Source: a virus. Taken from it: a stretch of DNA of 31,253 bases. The stretch is taken from IMG/VR virus record IMGVR_UViG_3300037222_000033, positions 1-31,253 of that record, one strand, 5' to 3'. Under the pieces are notes generated by a model. The model was given only the letters and a program-made list of their open reading frames with translations. It was not told the origin of the DNA and ran no database searches. Both the position numbers and the translations under genes were made by a program. Numbering within the stretch: the first letter of the stretch is position 1; each line of letters opens with the position of its first letter. Shown here piece after piece: positions 16,360 to 22,398 of the stretch.

Positions 16360-16432
16360 GGCACCGGGCGGCGCTAGCTCTCTGGTGCCACAAGGGCTCA
16401 TGTATATTTGAAGAGAGCTGCAAGCACCGCCC
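16360..16432 (-). promoter_or_regulatory. Structured leader: long imperfect hairpin with a competing pairing
   Basis: Plus-strand 16366-16383 pairs with 16412-16432: GGGCGG with CCGCCC, GCT with AGC, and AGCTCTCT with AGAGAGCT, with a small bulge and a 28-base loop. GGCACC (16360-16365) can instead pair with GGTGCC (16384-16389). That alternative encloses one arm of the first hairpin, so the two folds should compete. On the transcribed strand the element ends about 12 bases before the ribosome site of the gene starting at 16340. This looks like an attenuator, antitermination site or other cis-acting RNA. It does not fold as a tRNA. Confidence 0.45.
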
Positions 16433-16749
16433 GATTGGGGAAACATCATCCCACGCCGCTCAGGGTGGCCACCCTTCGTTCTCGTGAGTTAAACACTGCG
16501 TTTTCTAGGACACGAGCGGGGTAAGGGCTGATTAGACCCGTCCAGAACTCGCCATTCTCAGAAATCACTCCGATCCACAATGCAATATTAAATTAGCGTA
16601 AGATCCGCCGCTTGTCCCCGTCGAGACGACGCGCGGGCGTCGTGGGCGGTAATTATTAGCGCTCCGGCCTAACGGCTGGCGTGCGGATCCGCTTTTACAA
16701 TGCGGGCGGCAGGCGCTCGGAGCTAGACGGCCAACGTCCTGGTTTAAGG
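16433..16749. other. Non-coding stretch with a perfect palindrome and small hairpin
   Basis: No convincing gene was found on either strand here. It contains a perfect 12-base palindrome, GGGTGGCCACCC (16463-16474), and a short hairpin near 16625-16645 (ACGACG with CGTCGT, 6-base loop) without a T-run. An AT-rich patch around 16580-16600 could hold a promoter for the late genes, but I could not find a -35/-10 pair that I trust. Confidence 0.4.
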
Positions 16750-16929
16750 CTAACGCCGGGTTTGAGACGTGCCGTCTGTCTGAATTGGAACGTAGAGTTT
16801 GCAGCGCTTATACGATCGGACAACAACCGCGGCTTTTTGGTAAGCCCGCTGATAGGTTGGATTTCCGGCCCTGTTTTCCAGGTTGAGCGCAACGCTCTCA
16901 AGCACGTCGTGAAGATCGGCGCTATCCAT
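16750..16929 (-). CDS. Possible 59-residue helical protein, coupled to the upstream frame
   Basis: The frame begins at an ATG (16929) that overlaps the stop of the preceding frame by 8 nt, with AAGG about eleven bases upstream. The product reads like a real helical protein (DSADLHDVLESVALNLENR then YQRAYQKAAVVVRSYKR). Two earlier ATGs in the same frame lie inside the previous frame. No family is recognised. Coupling and composition are the only support. Confidence 0.42.
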   Translation of the reverse strand: MDSADLHDVLESVALNLENRAGNPTYQRAYQKAAVVVRSYKRCKLYVPIQTDGTSQTRR

Positions 16930-17179
16930 GCTGCACATGACCTTGGTCCGGAATTTTTGGCGCATTTCTAGAAGCTGAGACCCCGCCAATTTTGCGGGTC
17001 ATCGGCATATCCGGGGGATTTACCCCGGCGTGAGAAATGCTGCAAGTCCAAGAACGGGTCGAACCGTGGTCCTTGCAAATTCCTGCCACATCGATCGGCG
17101 CAACTGCGATGCAAGCGCGAACCGAACGATACGAGATATGGTTGATTTGTTCTTGGGCGTCTATTAACGAAGTATTCAA
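16922..17179 (-). CDS. Possible 85-residue protein after the early/late regulatory region
   Basis: A TTG at 17179 lies four bases after a perfect AAGGAGG, and the frame then runs 85 codons. Upstream is the palindrome at 17195-17209. The product (LIDAQEQINHISYRSVRACI, later CKDHGSTRSWTCSISHAG) has no recognised domain, and its C-terminal third is low in helix or strand signal. The unusual start codon and tight spacing make this uncertain. The ribosome site and the overlapped next frame argue for it. Confidence 0.4.
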   Translation of the reverse strand: MNTSLIDAQEQINHISYRSVRACIAVAPIDVAGICKDHGSTRSWTCSISHAGVNPPDMPMTRKIGGVSASRNAPKIPDQGHVQHG

Positions 17180-17194
17180 ACGGCCTCCTTGTGT

Positions 17195-17209
17195 TTAACA
17201 AAGTGTTAA
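17195..17209. promoter_or_regulatory. Operator-like inverted repeat upstream of a strong ribosome site
   Basis: TTAAC (17195-17199) and GTTAA (17205-17209) are exact inverted arms around a 5-base centre. On the transcribed strand this sits directly before AAGGAGG. Together with the two direct repeats at 17244-17286 it forms a compact control region after the winged-helix regulator gene. A regulator binding site is inferred from position; no promoter boxes were convincing. Confidence 0.35.
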
Positions 17210-17243
17210 GCATTCGCGGCATGATCTGGCAATCATTAGGCGT

Positions 17244-17286
17244 TCAAAGTGGGCGTCTAATTCCTTGAAATGCTCAAAGTGGGCGT
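17244..17286. repeat. Two 13-base direct repeats, 30 bases apart
   Basis: TCAAAGTGGGCGT occurs at 17244-17256 and again at 17274-17286, the second copy touching the stop of the winged-helix regulator gene. The copies extend imperfectly (G/TTCA and CTA/TTA ends). The 30-base spacing equals about three helical turns, which would place both copies on the same face of the DNA. A binding site for the adjacent regulator is a reasonable inference. Confidence 0.5.
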
Positions 17287-17697
17287 TTACTTTTCCTCTG
17301 CAAAACTCTTGCGCGCGGCGTCTCTTATTAATCGCAGTGCGACGTCAATGTAGCTGTCATCCGCCCCCGGATCGCGATCAACAATGATGTACCTGTTCCC
17401 ATCCGCACGCGCGACGATATTCCGCTCGCATAGAATCTGCAACTTGCGTTGTACCGTAGGACGCGGGATGCCAAGCCAGCGCGAAATTCCTGATGGGTTT
17501 TTGGTTTTTCCTTCCGTATGGCCCACAAGCACAGCGGCAGCGATTAGTAACATTTCTACCTCGCCTGCGATGGTAGTTATGAATCGCTTGCCTAAGTGCC
17601 TTTTTTGCCTGCCAATAGGTCCGGAATGTGCGGTCTTGATTAGGTCAATTTCAAGCTTTGCGATGATATTGCGCTCGGCTTCTCTATGCAGAGTCAC
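17287..17697 (-). CDS. Winged-helix transcription regulator
   Basis: 136 residues from a GTG start that overlaps the upstream stop as GTGA. The core is a winged helix: a long helix (ITTIAGEVEMLLIAAAVLVG), then HTEGKTKNPSGISRWLGIPR with a recognition helix RPTVQRKLQILCERNIV, and a wing ending in NRYIIVD. The pattern resembles MarR-like regulators that choose DNA by a helix after PSGISRWLG. It is the last gene of the early operon and lies directly beside tandem repeats that could be its own operator. It may switch the early/late boundary. Confidence 0.75.
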   Translation of the reverse strand: MTLHREAERNIIAKLEIDLIKTAHSGPIGRQKRHLGKRFITTIAGEVEMLLIAAAVLVGHTEGKTKNPSGISRWLGIPRPTVQRKLQILCERNIVARADGNRYIIVDRDPGADDSYIDVALRLIRDAARKSFAEEK

Positions 17698-17921
17698 ACT
17701 GGCTCCTTGTGTTTGAGCGCGCGAATCACTTCTATGATTGGCGAGACGATTCCAAAATCACCCAAGAATTTTGCAACACGCAATGCCGCCCGTTCCAGCG
17801 CGTCATTCTCTGCGGCTCGGATGGCGGCTGCGATTTCAGCACGCATTTCGTTTGACTGATCCAAGTCCTCGCATGCACTTCCGGTAATGTTGATTTCCCA
17901 AGCCCGCTCTTCCGGTGTCAT
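17694..17921 (-). CDS. Small helical protein of unknown function
   Basis: 75 residues from an ATG overlapping the upstream stop by 4 nt. It starts MTPEERAWEI and continues with a helix (EMRAEIAAAIRAAENDALER) of the kind often seen in short phage early proteins from alphaproteobacteria. No catalytic or metal site is visible. Confidence 0.65.
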   Translation of the reverse strand: MTPEERAWEINITGSACEDLDQSNEMRAEIAAAIRAAENDALERAALRVAKFLGDFGIVSPIIEVIRALKHKEPV

Positions 17922-18097
17922 TGCGATTCCTGTTCAAGTCGCTCAAGTTCCTCAACCTCTTCTTGGGTGAACTTCACGTCTGATCGGTGGGTATTAAAAA
18001 AATCGATAAAGGTAACATCTTCAGCCTGTCCGACGTGGCAGATATAGCGGCGTAGGAGATCCCGGTAATCGATCTTGGACGGGCTGGTCGGTGTCAT
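17918..18097 (-). CDS. 59-residue acidic protein of unknown function
   Basis: It starts at an ATG (18097) that overlaps the upstream stop as ATGA and ends in a TGA that overlaps the next ATG in the same way. Both edges fit the operon exactly. The sequence begins TPTSPSKIDYRDLLRRYICH and ends in an acidic helix (FTQEEVEELERLEQE). No family is recognised. Confidence 0.65.
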   Translation of the reverse strand: MTPTSPSKIDYRDLLRRYICHVGQAEDVTFIDFFNTHRSDVKFTQEEVEELERLEQESQ

Positions 18098-18324
18098 TGC
18101 TTGATCTCTAGCGCATAGGTTTGCAGAAGCGATTCCTTCTCTTTGGTGTCACCATATTTAACAAATTCGGTCTCTGTGAATCTCTCAATGCCTTGATGCT
18201 GCGTCGTTCGTACAGTCGATCGAACGTCAAATAACGCCACGCGCGAAGATTCCCACGTCAATCGGATTTGACCGGATCCGTCCTTCGACGGCAACACCTC
18301 AACCCCAACCAAAAACCTGCTCAT
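18094..18324 (-). CDS. Small protein of unknown function
   Basis: 76 residues with an ATG overlapping the upstream stop as ATGA. The first half is beta-like (RFLVGVEVLPSKDGSGQIRL) and the second is mixed. No domain is recognised. The start of this gene lies next to a duplicated 3'-end sequence, 18325-18347. Confidence 0.62.
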   Translation of the reverse strand: MSRFLVGVEVLPSKDGSGQIRLTWESSRVALFDVRSTVRTTQHQGIERFTETEFVKYGDTKEKESLLQTYALEIKQ

Positions 18325-18548
18325 GCTGCTACCACCTTATCAGCCGGAGCAAATTCTTTGGCTTGCGTGAAGCCGTGGTTTACGGCATTCAGCGCCTCTT
18401 CCTTTTCCCACCCAACAATTGCCGGACCACGATTTCCCAAACTGCAAAGCGTGGCCTCTTGTCCGCATCGGAAACCGGCTGCAAAGGCGAGAGCGCGTTG
18501 CGATTCTATTAGTTGCCGATGGGCGTCGCGTTTCCTGAAAAAGAACAT
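18321..18548 (-). CDS. Small protein sharing its C terminus with the NusG-like protein
   Basis: 75 residues, with AGGGAG before the ATG. The middle has a helix with RALAFAAGFRCGQEA and the C terminus is PADKVVAA. The NusG-like gene just upstream ends PADMVVAA. The 23 bases encoding this end (18325-18347) match 18563-18585 with two differences, so the 3' end was duplicated or exchanged. Function is unknown. Confidence 0.62.
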   Translation of the reverse strand: MFFFRKRDAHRQLIESQRALAFAAGFRCGQEATLCSLGNRGPAIVGWEKEEALNAVNHGFTQAKEFAPADKVVAA

Positions 18549-18585
18549 TGATTTCTCCCTAAGCTGCTACCACCATGTCAGCCGG
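18325..18585. repeat. Duplicated gene 3' ends (23 bases, two mismatches)
   Basis: The copies are at 18325-18347 and 18563-18585, both reading GCTGCTACCACC at the left and CAGCCGG at the right on the plus strand. Each copy encodes the last residues of a different gene on the minus strand, the second being the NusG-like protein. It suggests a past recombination at a gene boundary. Confidence 0.6.
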
Positions 18586-19149
18586 TAGGCTCGTCCGGAT
18601 CATCCCCAATAATATCTCAATTCTACCCTTGCTGTCGATTTTGTTGATAGTCGCAATGAGGCCAGCATAGGCGCCGCCATCTTGGTCTACGCGTACCTTG
18701 TCGCCGCGTTTCCACGCCGAGCCGCGGCGCCCTCCAACCTCCTTGAGCCATATCTGATGCTCCTGCAATTGGCGTTTGAATACGGCCAGCACGGCGATAT
18801 GCGGCAGTTGAACTGGATTTCCCAATACATCTCGCATGAAGGCGCGAACGCCGCGGATTTCTTCGATCTCGCCGTAGTCGCCAATTCCAATCGTTCTGAG
18901 GAAACCATAACCTGGGAACATCGGTTTTGCGATCACTCTCGTTATCTTATGACCATTTTTTCCGATGCGTCCGGTCTTGATGCGTTTTCGGATCACCGGA
19001 ACGAACATCTCTAATCCCAATTTGTGCAGGCGCCAGACCGTCATCAGATCCTGCTGTGGTTCGGTCAACATCACGAACCACGGCGATTCCATTGGAGACG
19101 GAACGGGCTTTGGCTCGATGAGCGCCTCGCCTAGATTAGATGCTCGCAT
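18559..19149 (-). CDS. NusG/RfaH-like transcription antitermination factor
   Basis: 196 residues. An NGN domain covers about residues 20-125: WFVMLTEPQQDLMTVWRLHK, then the core strand FVPVIRKRI, VIAKPMFPGYGFLR (the F-P-G-Y-x-F motif) and GVRAFMRDVLGNP. A KOW domain follows (WKRGDKVRVDQDGGAYAGLI then IDSKGRIEILLG). Such proteins bind RNA polymerase and reduce pausing and termination, the specialised ones at particular sites. GGGAGAA precedes the ATG at 19149. Its first residues, MRASNLG, are shared with the Mrr-like nuclease at 21794. It lies between early and late genes, so a role in late expression is a natural inference. Confidence 0.85.
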   Translation of the reverse strand: MRASNLGEALIEPKPVPSPMESPWFVMLTEPQQDLMTVWRLHKLGLEMFVPVIRKRIKTGRIGKNGHKITRVIAKPMFPGYGFLRTIGIGDYGEIEEIRGVRAFMRDVLGNPVQLPHIAVLAVFKRQLQEHQIWLKEVGGRRGSAWKRGDKVRVDQDGGAYAGLIATINKIDSKGRIEILLGMIRTSLPADMVVAA

Positions 19150-19150
19150 T
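19127..19150. repeat. 24-base repeat, copy 1 (shared gene junction with the Mrr-like cassette)
   Basis: 19127-19150 is identical to 21772-21795. It spans the end of one gene (C terminus KNASI) and the start of the next (MRASNLG), which overlap by 14 nt. The same junction occurs in both cassettes. Confidence 0.75.
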
Positions 19151-19444
19151 CTTTTCTCCCTTGTATTCGTGCAGTTCACCGAGAGATAACGGCGGCAGCG
19201 CATCCCAGAGTCTAACTTCCTCGGTGTTCATTATCTGGGCGAGCACACGATTCCGTTTCGTGTTTGGCCGAAGCGGCCTAGACAATCCAATGGGTGCCAC
19301 TAGGATTGCGTGACAGCCGACAACATCTGATATCGCAACGCCGCTGATACCTGTATTTGGCGCAGTCTGCGCTATAGCCGCAACGGGCATAACGGTCACT
19401 AGGGGCGCGATGCCGATGAATTGTAATAACGATCTGCGGTTCAT
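19136..19444 (-). CDS. Small secreted or membrane-anchored protein with twin-arginine-like signal
   Basis: 102 residues. The N terminus (MNRRSLLQFIGIAPLVTV) is a signal sequence with an N-R-R-S-L-L motif resembling the Tat consensus, followed by a hydrophobic core and an A-I-A cleavage-like site near residue 25. The mature part is short and has no recognised fold. It starts one base after the upstream stop and ends KNASI, overlapping the NusG-like gene by 14 nt. A second protein with the same layout occurs at 21781-22077 before the Mrr-like nuclease. Confidence 0.68.
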   Translation of the reverse strand: MNRRSLLQFIGIAPLVTVMPVAAIAQTAPNTGISGVAISDVVGCHAILVAPIGLSRPLRPNTKRNRVLAQIMNTEEVRLWDALPPLSLGELHEYKGEKNASI

Positions 19445-19460
19445 TTCACTTCTCGACGAT
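19432..19460. repeat. 29-base repeat, copy 1 (shared junction before the signal-peptide genes)
   Basis: 19432-19460 is identical to 22065-22093. It contains the end of one gene (C terminus IVEK) and the MNRR start of the next. Paired with the 24-base repeat it frames a signal-peptide gene in both cassettes. Confidence 0.75.
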
Positions 19461-19625
19461 GTTAATTTTTGTGCATTTTATAAACTGTTGTTTGATATAG
19501 TGATCTCCAAGATCATCAGGTTCTAATCCAATATCGCAAAACACACAGCCGCAACTCGGCGTGTGCGCAATTTTAACGACATCGTTGAGTCCAGCCGCAA
19601 TCTTGTTAAATACTCTCTTGTTCAT
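19446..19625 (-). CDS. 59-residue protein with a CxCxxC motif
   Basis: The ATG at 19625 overlaps the upstream stop as ATGA, and the TGA lies one base before the next ATG. It reads NKRVFNKIAAGLNDVVKIAH, then a SCGCVFCDIG stretch with three close Cys residues that could bind zinc, and ends INIVEK. That end lies inside the 29-base repeat. No family is recognised. Confidence 0.65.
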   Translation of the reverse strand: MNKRVFNKIAAGLNDVVKIAHTPSCGCVFCDIGLEPDDLGDHYIKQQFIKCTKINIVEK

Positions 19626-19933
19626 GCTGCGGCCTTCGCTTGAATGCCATTATTCATTATAAGGCGCTGTAGCGCGGCTATGTCGTTTGATTGGATGTTG
19701 TTGTGTGCGCCGTAGTTTTCGACATCAGTTATAAGTTCGTTCTTTTCGAGAGGGGTCAATCCAATCCAATGCGAGTAGTAGCATTGTTTGGCGAATGCAT
19801 AAGGGATCGATCTCGCCAACCTCTTGCGGCGAAGATCACGCATGTAGTCTGCGTGTGCCTCAGTCTCTTCCTCGCTAGGCGTCTGCACCCAAACAACCAA
19901 TCGGCGCAGGTATTTGTGGATCAATTTAAACAT
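19622..19933 (-). CDS. Small basic helical protein of unknown function
   Basis: 103 residues, with ACGGAG before the ATG at 19933. The N terminus has an amphipathic stretch (FKLIHKYLRRLVVWV) that might associate with a membrane or nucleic acid, followed by an acidic helix and a Lys/Arg patch. It ends AKAAA and overlaps the next gene by 4 nt. No domain is recognised. Confidence 0.62.
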   Translation of the reverse strand: MFKLIHKYLRRLVVWVQTPSEEETEAHADYMRDLRRKRLARSIPYAFAKQCYYSHWIGLTPLEKNELITDVENYGAHNNIQSNDIAALQRLIMNNGIQAKAAA

Positions 19934-19960
19934 TTCATTGCTCCGTTGATTTGCGATGTA

Positions 19961-20155
19961 CTAATGCCCAAGGATACGCGGGGCTTTCAATCTATGGTTC
20001 AGCGCGGCGGTGGCGTCGCCGTCCGCTCGGCTCAATTCCTCATCAAATTTCCGCAACATCTCGGTTTTTGACATTTCGCCATCAGACACTTCGCCATCAG
20101 ACAATATGTCGAGCATCAATCTTTCCTCTGGCGTCAAATCGTTAAGCGCAACCAT
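19961..20155 (-). CDS. Small helical protein of unknown function
   Basis: 64 residues from an ATG at 20155 with AAGGAAG about six bases upstream. It is mostly helical and acidic (ALNDLTPEERLMLDILSDGE then KTEMLRKFDEELSRA). Its last residues, APRILGH, are encoded by a 19-base sequence that also occurs upstream of the gene, at 20176-20194. No family is recognised. Confidence 0.62.
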   Translation of the reverse strand: MVALNDLTPEERLMLDILSDGEVSDGEMSKTEMLRKFDEELSRADGDATAALNHRLKAPRILGH

Positions 20156-20194
20156 CTCGATCTTCCTTCTGCACGGCCCAAGGATACGCGGGGC
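19966..20194. repeat. 19-base direct repeats flanking a small gene
   Basis: GCCCAAGGATACGCGGGGC occurs at 19966-19984 and at 20176-20194, 210 bases apart. The first copy encodes the C terminus of the 64-residue protein; the second lies in the space after the Mrr-like gene. Together they bracket the small gene. A tandem duplication with later loss, or an insertion, would explain this. Confidence 0.65.
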
Positions 20195-20207
20195 GCGCCA
20201 AAAAGTC

Positions 20208-21794
20208 CTATTGATCGCCAACCGCCACCAATTCAATTCCTGCCGCGAAAGCGTCGGCGGTGGCGGCGGACGTAAATCCTGACGACGACAGGATCAGGGC
20301 GATTGGTTCAATACCGTGCTTGGCTTCGAATGTGGATCGCGTTCCAATCATTTCCCTGACGACGGACGGACCTACTTTGGCGGTCCAGTGCTTGGCTTGC
20401 CCAATGGCAAACTTTCCGTTCGAATTATTGACGGCTAGAATGTCAATCCCGCCATCGCCGACCTTGTCAATAATCTCGTAGCCGCGCCCCTCCATCAGTT
20501 TTTCGCAAAGTCTTTCAAACTGGAACCAATTTAAGCCATCTAAAAGCATAACTTGCTTGCTTAATTCGATGACATCAAACAATGAGCGCGATGCAGTGCG
20601 GCTTCTATATCGCACCAATCCGCCGTCCGTCGCCTTTCCTGCGATGTGCGCACGGACCCATGTCTTTCCAGATGGAAATTCCGTAATACCGTGCAGCGTC
20701 GCTATCGCTTTTTGTTTTGCCGACGCGGAATGACCATCGCCTAATACCCTAAAATGAGATCGGATAAAATGCGGCGACACACTCCATATTTTGGTATCCG
20801 GATTCGCGGCGGCCGTCACCTTTTCGCGGTTGTATTTGCAGCGCGGCAGATAAATTATTTTATCGATCTTCTTCCCGTCGCGGCCGGTATGTCTTCTCAC
20901 GCGCGGAGCACCAAGTCTGAACGCGTTTTCGCGGTTCTCCACGACCCAAAAATCCCTTAAGATCGCGGCGCTTAAGAAATAAATGGCGCTAAATTCGTCT
21001 TCGTCAAAATTTGATATCCACTGCACGGAGCGCTGCTCACGTACCGAAAGTTCGAAATAACTTCTAGTCATAGGATCTTGGACAGAAAATCTATTTCTGA
21101 TGGCATCAAGACCGTCCGTAATGATTTCCCACTTAAACTTTTCCTGCGATACCTTAACCCGACATATCAGCCGGGCGTTGCCATCGGCATCTCGCCAAGA
21201 GAAATAAACGGTGTCTCGACGCTCGGAAACTTCAACGCCGGCAAAATCTCCTATTGAGAATTCAACCACGGCACCATCAGGAACGGTCGATTGCCTCGCG
21301 GCAACACCCTCCGTTAATAACATCTCCGCCAACCGATCGTGGCTGATCCTTTTGGCAATGGGTAAGGTGACGGAGAAATCGGGAGGATTGTCCCATTTCA
21401 TGCCGACTTCACGACAGAACGACGCGGCTTCGGCGTCGTTGTCTATATCAATCAGATTCCAATCAGCCGGTAGAGAGAATGCAGCATGCCCGCTTGGAGT
21501 ATCTTTGGCATGACCGAATAGAGGACATTGGCGATCAAGGATGGAATTTTTTCTCAATTCGTTGCGTTCTTGGTCAATTTTTTCACGCTCCATCCGCAAA
21601 TGATGACATCTGATGCGCGGGTCAATTTCCTCTTTTCCATCTTTTTTTCTATTGAGATATTTTAGCTTTTCCCAATCGGTGATCCCAGGCGCCGAATCGA
21701 AAAGCTCCAGCGCGCGACGCTCGATTTCAGGACTGGTCCACGGATCTCCTGGCTTATATGGAGCGACGCCGTCGCCTAGATTAGATGCTCGCAT
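20208..21794 (-). CDS. Mrr-like restriction endonuclease domain protein with a long unknown N-terminal region
   Basis: 528 residues. The C-terminal 105 residues are a PD-(D/E)XK nuclease of the Mrr_cat type: FERLCEKLMEGRGYEI (426 on), the acidic site GDGGID (446-451), and the QAK catalytic triplet (466-468) followed by a helix with VVREMIGTRS. The first 420 residues match nothing I know. They contain patches such as VYFSWRDADGNARLICRVKV and HGITEFPSGKTWVRAHIAG. Such nucleases usually cut modified or foreign DNA, and here it could attack host DNA or a rival phage. It shares its MRASNLG start and upstream junction with the NusG-like gene. Confidence 0.8.
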   Translation of the reverse strand: MRASNLGDGVAPYKPGDPWTSPEIERRALELFDSAPGITDWEKLKYLNRKKDGKEEIDPRIRCHHLRMEREKIDQERNELRKNSILDRQCPLFGHAKDTPSGHAAFSLPADWNLIDIDNDAEAASFCREVGMKWDNPPDFSVTLPIAKRISHDRLAEMLLTEGVAARQSTVPDGAVVEFSIGDFAGVEVSERRDTVYFSWRDADGNARLICRVKVSQEKFKWEIITDGLDAIRNRFSVQDPMTRSYFELSVREQRSVQWISNFDEDEFSAIYFLSAAILRDFWVVENRENAFRLGAPRVRRHTGRDGKKIDKIIYLPRCKYNREKVTAAANPDTKIWSVSPHFIRSHFRVLGDGHSASAKQKAIATLHGITEFPSGKTWVRAHIAGKATDGGLVRYRSRTASRSLFDVIELSKQVMLLDGLNWFQFERLCEKLMEGRGYEIIDKVGDGGIDILAVNNSNGKFAIGQAKHWTAKVGPSVVREMIGTRSTFEAKHGIEPIALILSSSGFTSAATADAFAAGIELVAVGDQ

Positions 21795-21795
21795 T
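21772..21795. repeat. 24-base repeat, copy 2
   Basis: Identical to 19127-19150. It covers the KNASI end of the signal-peptide gene and the MRASNLG start of the Mrr-like nuclease gene. Confidence 0.75.
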
Positions 21796-22077
21796 TTTTC
21801 CTACCTTATCTTCGTGAAACTCATCGCATAATGGCCGATCCGCAAACATCCACTCACGACACGCGATTGGATCGAGATAGGTCTTGGTGAGAGAAAACCG
21901 CCGCCGACCAGCAGAGGACGACGATTCAATATATTTTTCGAAGCTACTTGCAAGACCCGCGCGCCATTCATCGCTGATACGCTTAAGTTCGGCTAATGTT
22001 GGCCGGGTCTTGGTCACTGCGGCGCCCCCAAGAAATGGAACGGATGCCAAAAACCCGAAAAACAATCTGCGGTTCAT
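21781..22077 (-). CDS. Small secreted or membrane-anchored protein with twin-arginine-like signal
   Basis: 98 residues from the ATG at 22077, one base after the upstream stop. The first 20 residues (MNRRLFFGFLASVPFLGGAA) are a signal sequence starting N-R-R. The rest is helical and charged (LAELKRISDEWRAGLASSFE) with no recognised fold. It overlaps the nuclease gene by 14 nt and ends KNASI. The overall layout is the same as the gene at 19136-19444, but the bodies of the two proteins differ. Confidence 0.68.
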   Translation of the reverse strand: MNRRLFFGFLASVPFLGGAAVTKTRPTLAELKRISDEWRAGLASSFEKYIESSSSAGRRRFSLTKTYLDPIACREWMFADRPLCDEFHEDKVGKNASI

Positions 22078-22093
22078 TTCACTTCTCGACGAT
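22065..22093. repeat. 29-base repeat, copy 2
   Basis: Identical to 19432-19460. It spans the KIVEK end of the upstream gene and the MNRR start of the signal-peptide gene. Confidence 0.75.
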
Positions 22094-22309
22094 CTTGATG
22101 CCGTTTTCATCTAGCCATTGTTGCAACATGCAATCCATCACGCGGAACTGTAATGCCAATTTAGTCAAGCCGACCTGAGCCGCAGTCGGAGGCGCATCAA
22201 CCTTGAGTATTCCGACTGCGACGGCCCAATCAGTCAAATCCTCCCCTAAGCAAGACGTGCCTCGATCTTCCATTTTTCCGAATAACTCAACTGCCTCGTC
22301 ACGAGTCAT
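22079..22309 (-). CDS. Small acidic protein of unknown function
   Basis: 76 residues from an ATG overlapping the upstream stop as ATGA. It begins TRDEAVELFGKMEDRGTSC and is mostly helical. It ends IKIVEK, matching the INIVEK end of the gene at 19446-19625, because both ends lie in the 29-base repeat. No family is recognised. Confidence 0.62.
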   Translation of the reverse strand: MTRDEAVELFGKMEDRGTSCLGEDLTDWAVAVGILKVDAPPTAAQVGLTKLALQFRVMDCMLQQWLDENGIKIVEK

Positions 22310-22398
22310 GATGCATCCATTCGCAAAAAGATTCCAAGACTAGCCAACGCGATAAGAAATAACTCAACCGATATTACCGCAAATTGAAAATCACTCAT
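22306..22398 (-). CDS. 30-residue single-span membrane peptide
   Basis: An ATG at 22398 overlaps the upstream TGA as ATGA, and its own TGA overlaps the next ATG in the same way. The frame therefore tiles perfectly into the operon. Residues 5-25 are hydrophobic (QFAVISVELFLIALASLGIF), giving one predicted transmembrane helix. Function is unknown. At 30 residues it is easily missed, but the double overlap makes chance less likely. Confidence 0.55.
   Translation of the reverse strand: MSDFQFAVISVELFLIALASLGIFLRMDAS

Noticed and set aside
16366-16749. A tRNA gene in the structured non-coding stretch
   Set aside because: The hairpin lacks a T-arm GTTC-type motif, a recognisable anticodon arm and a proper acceptor-stem layout.
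16968-17222. Minus-strand frame of 84 codons over the boundary region
   Set aside because: It overlaps the frame that has a strong AAGGAGG, is Arg-rich in the way typical of shadow frames, and has no ribosome site.
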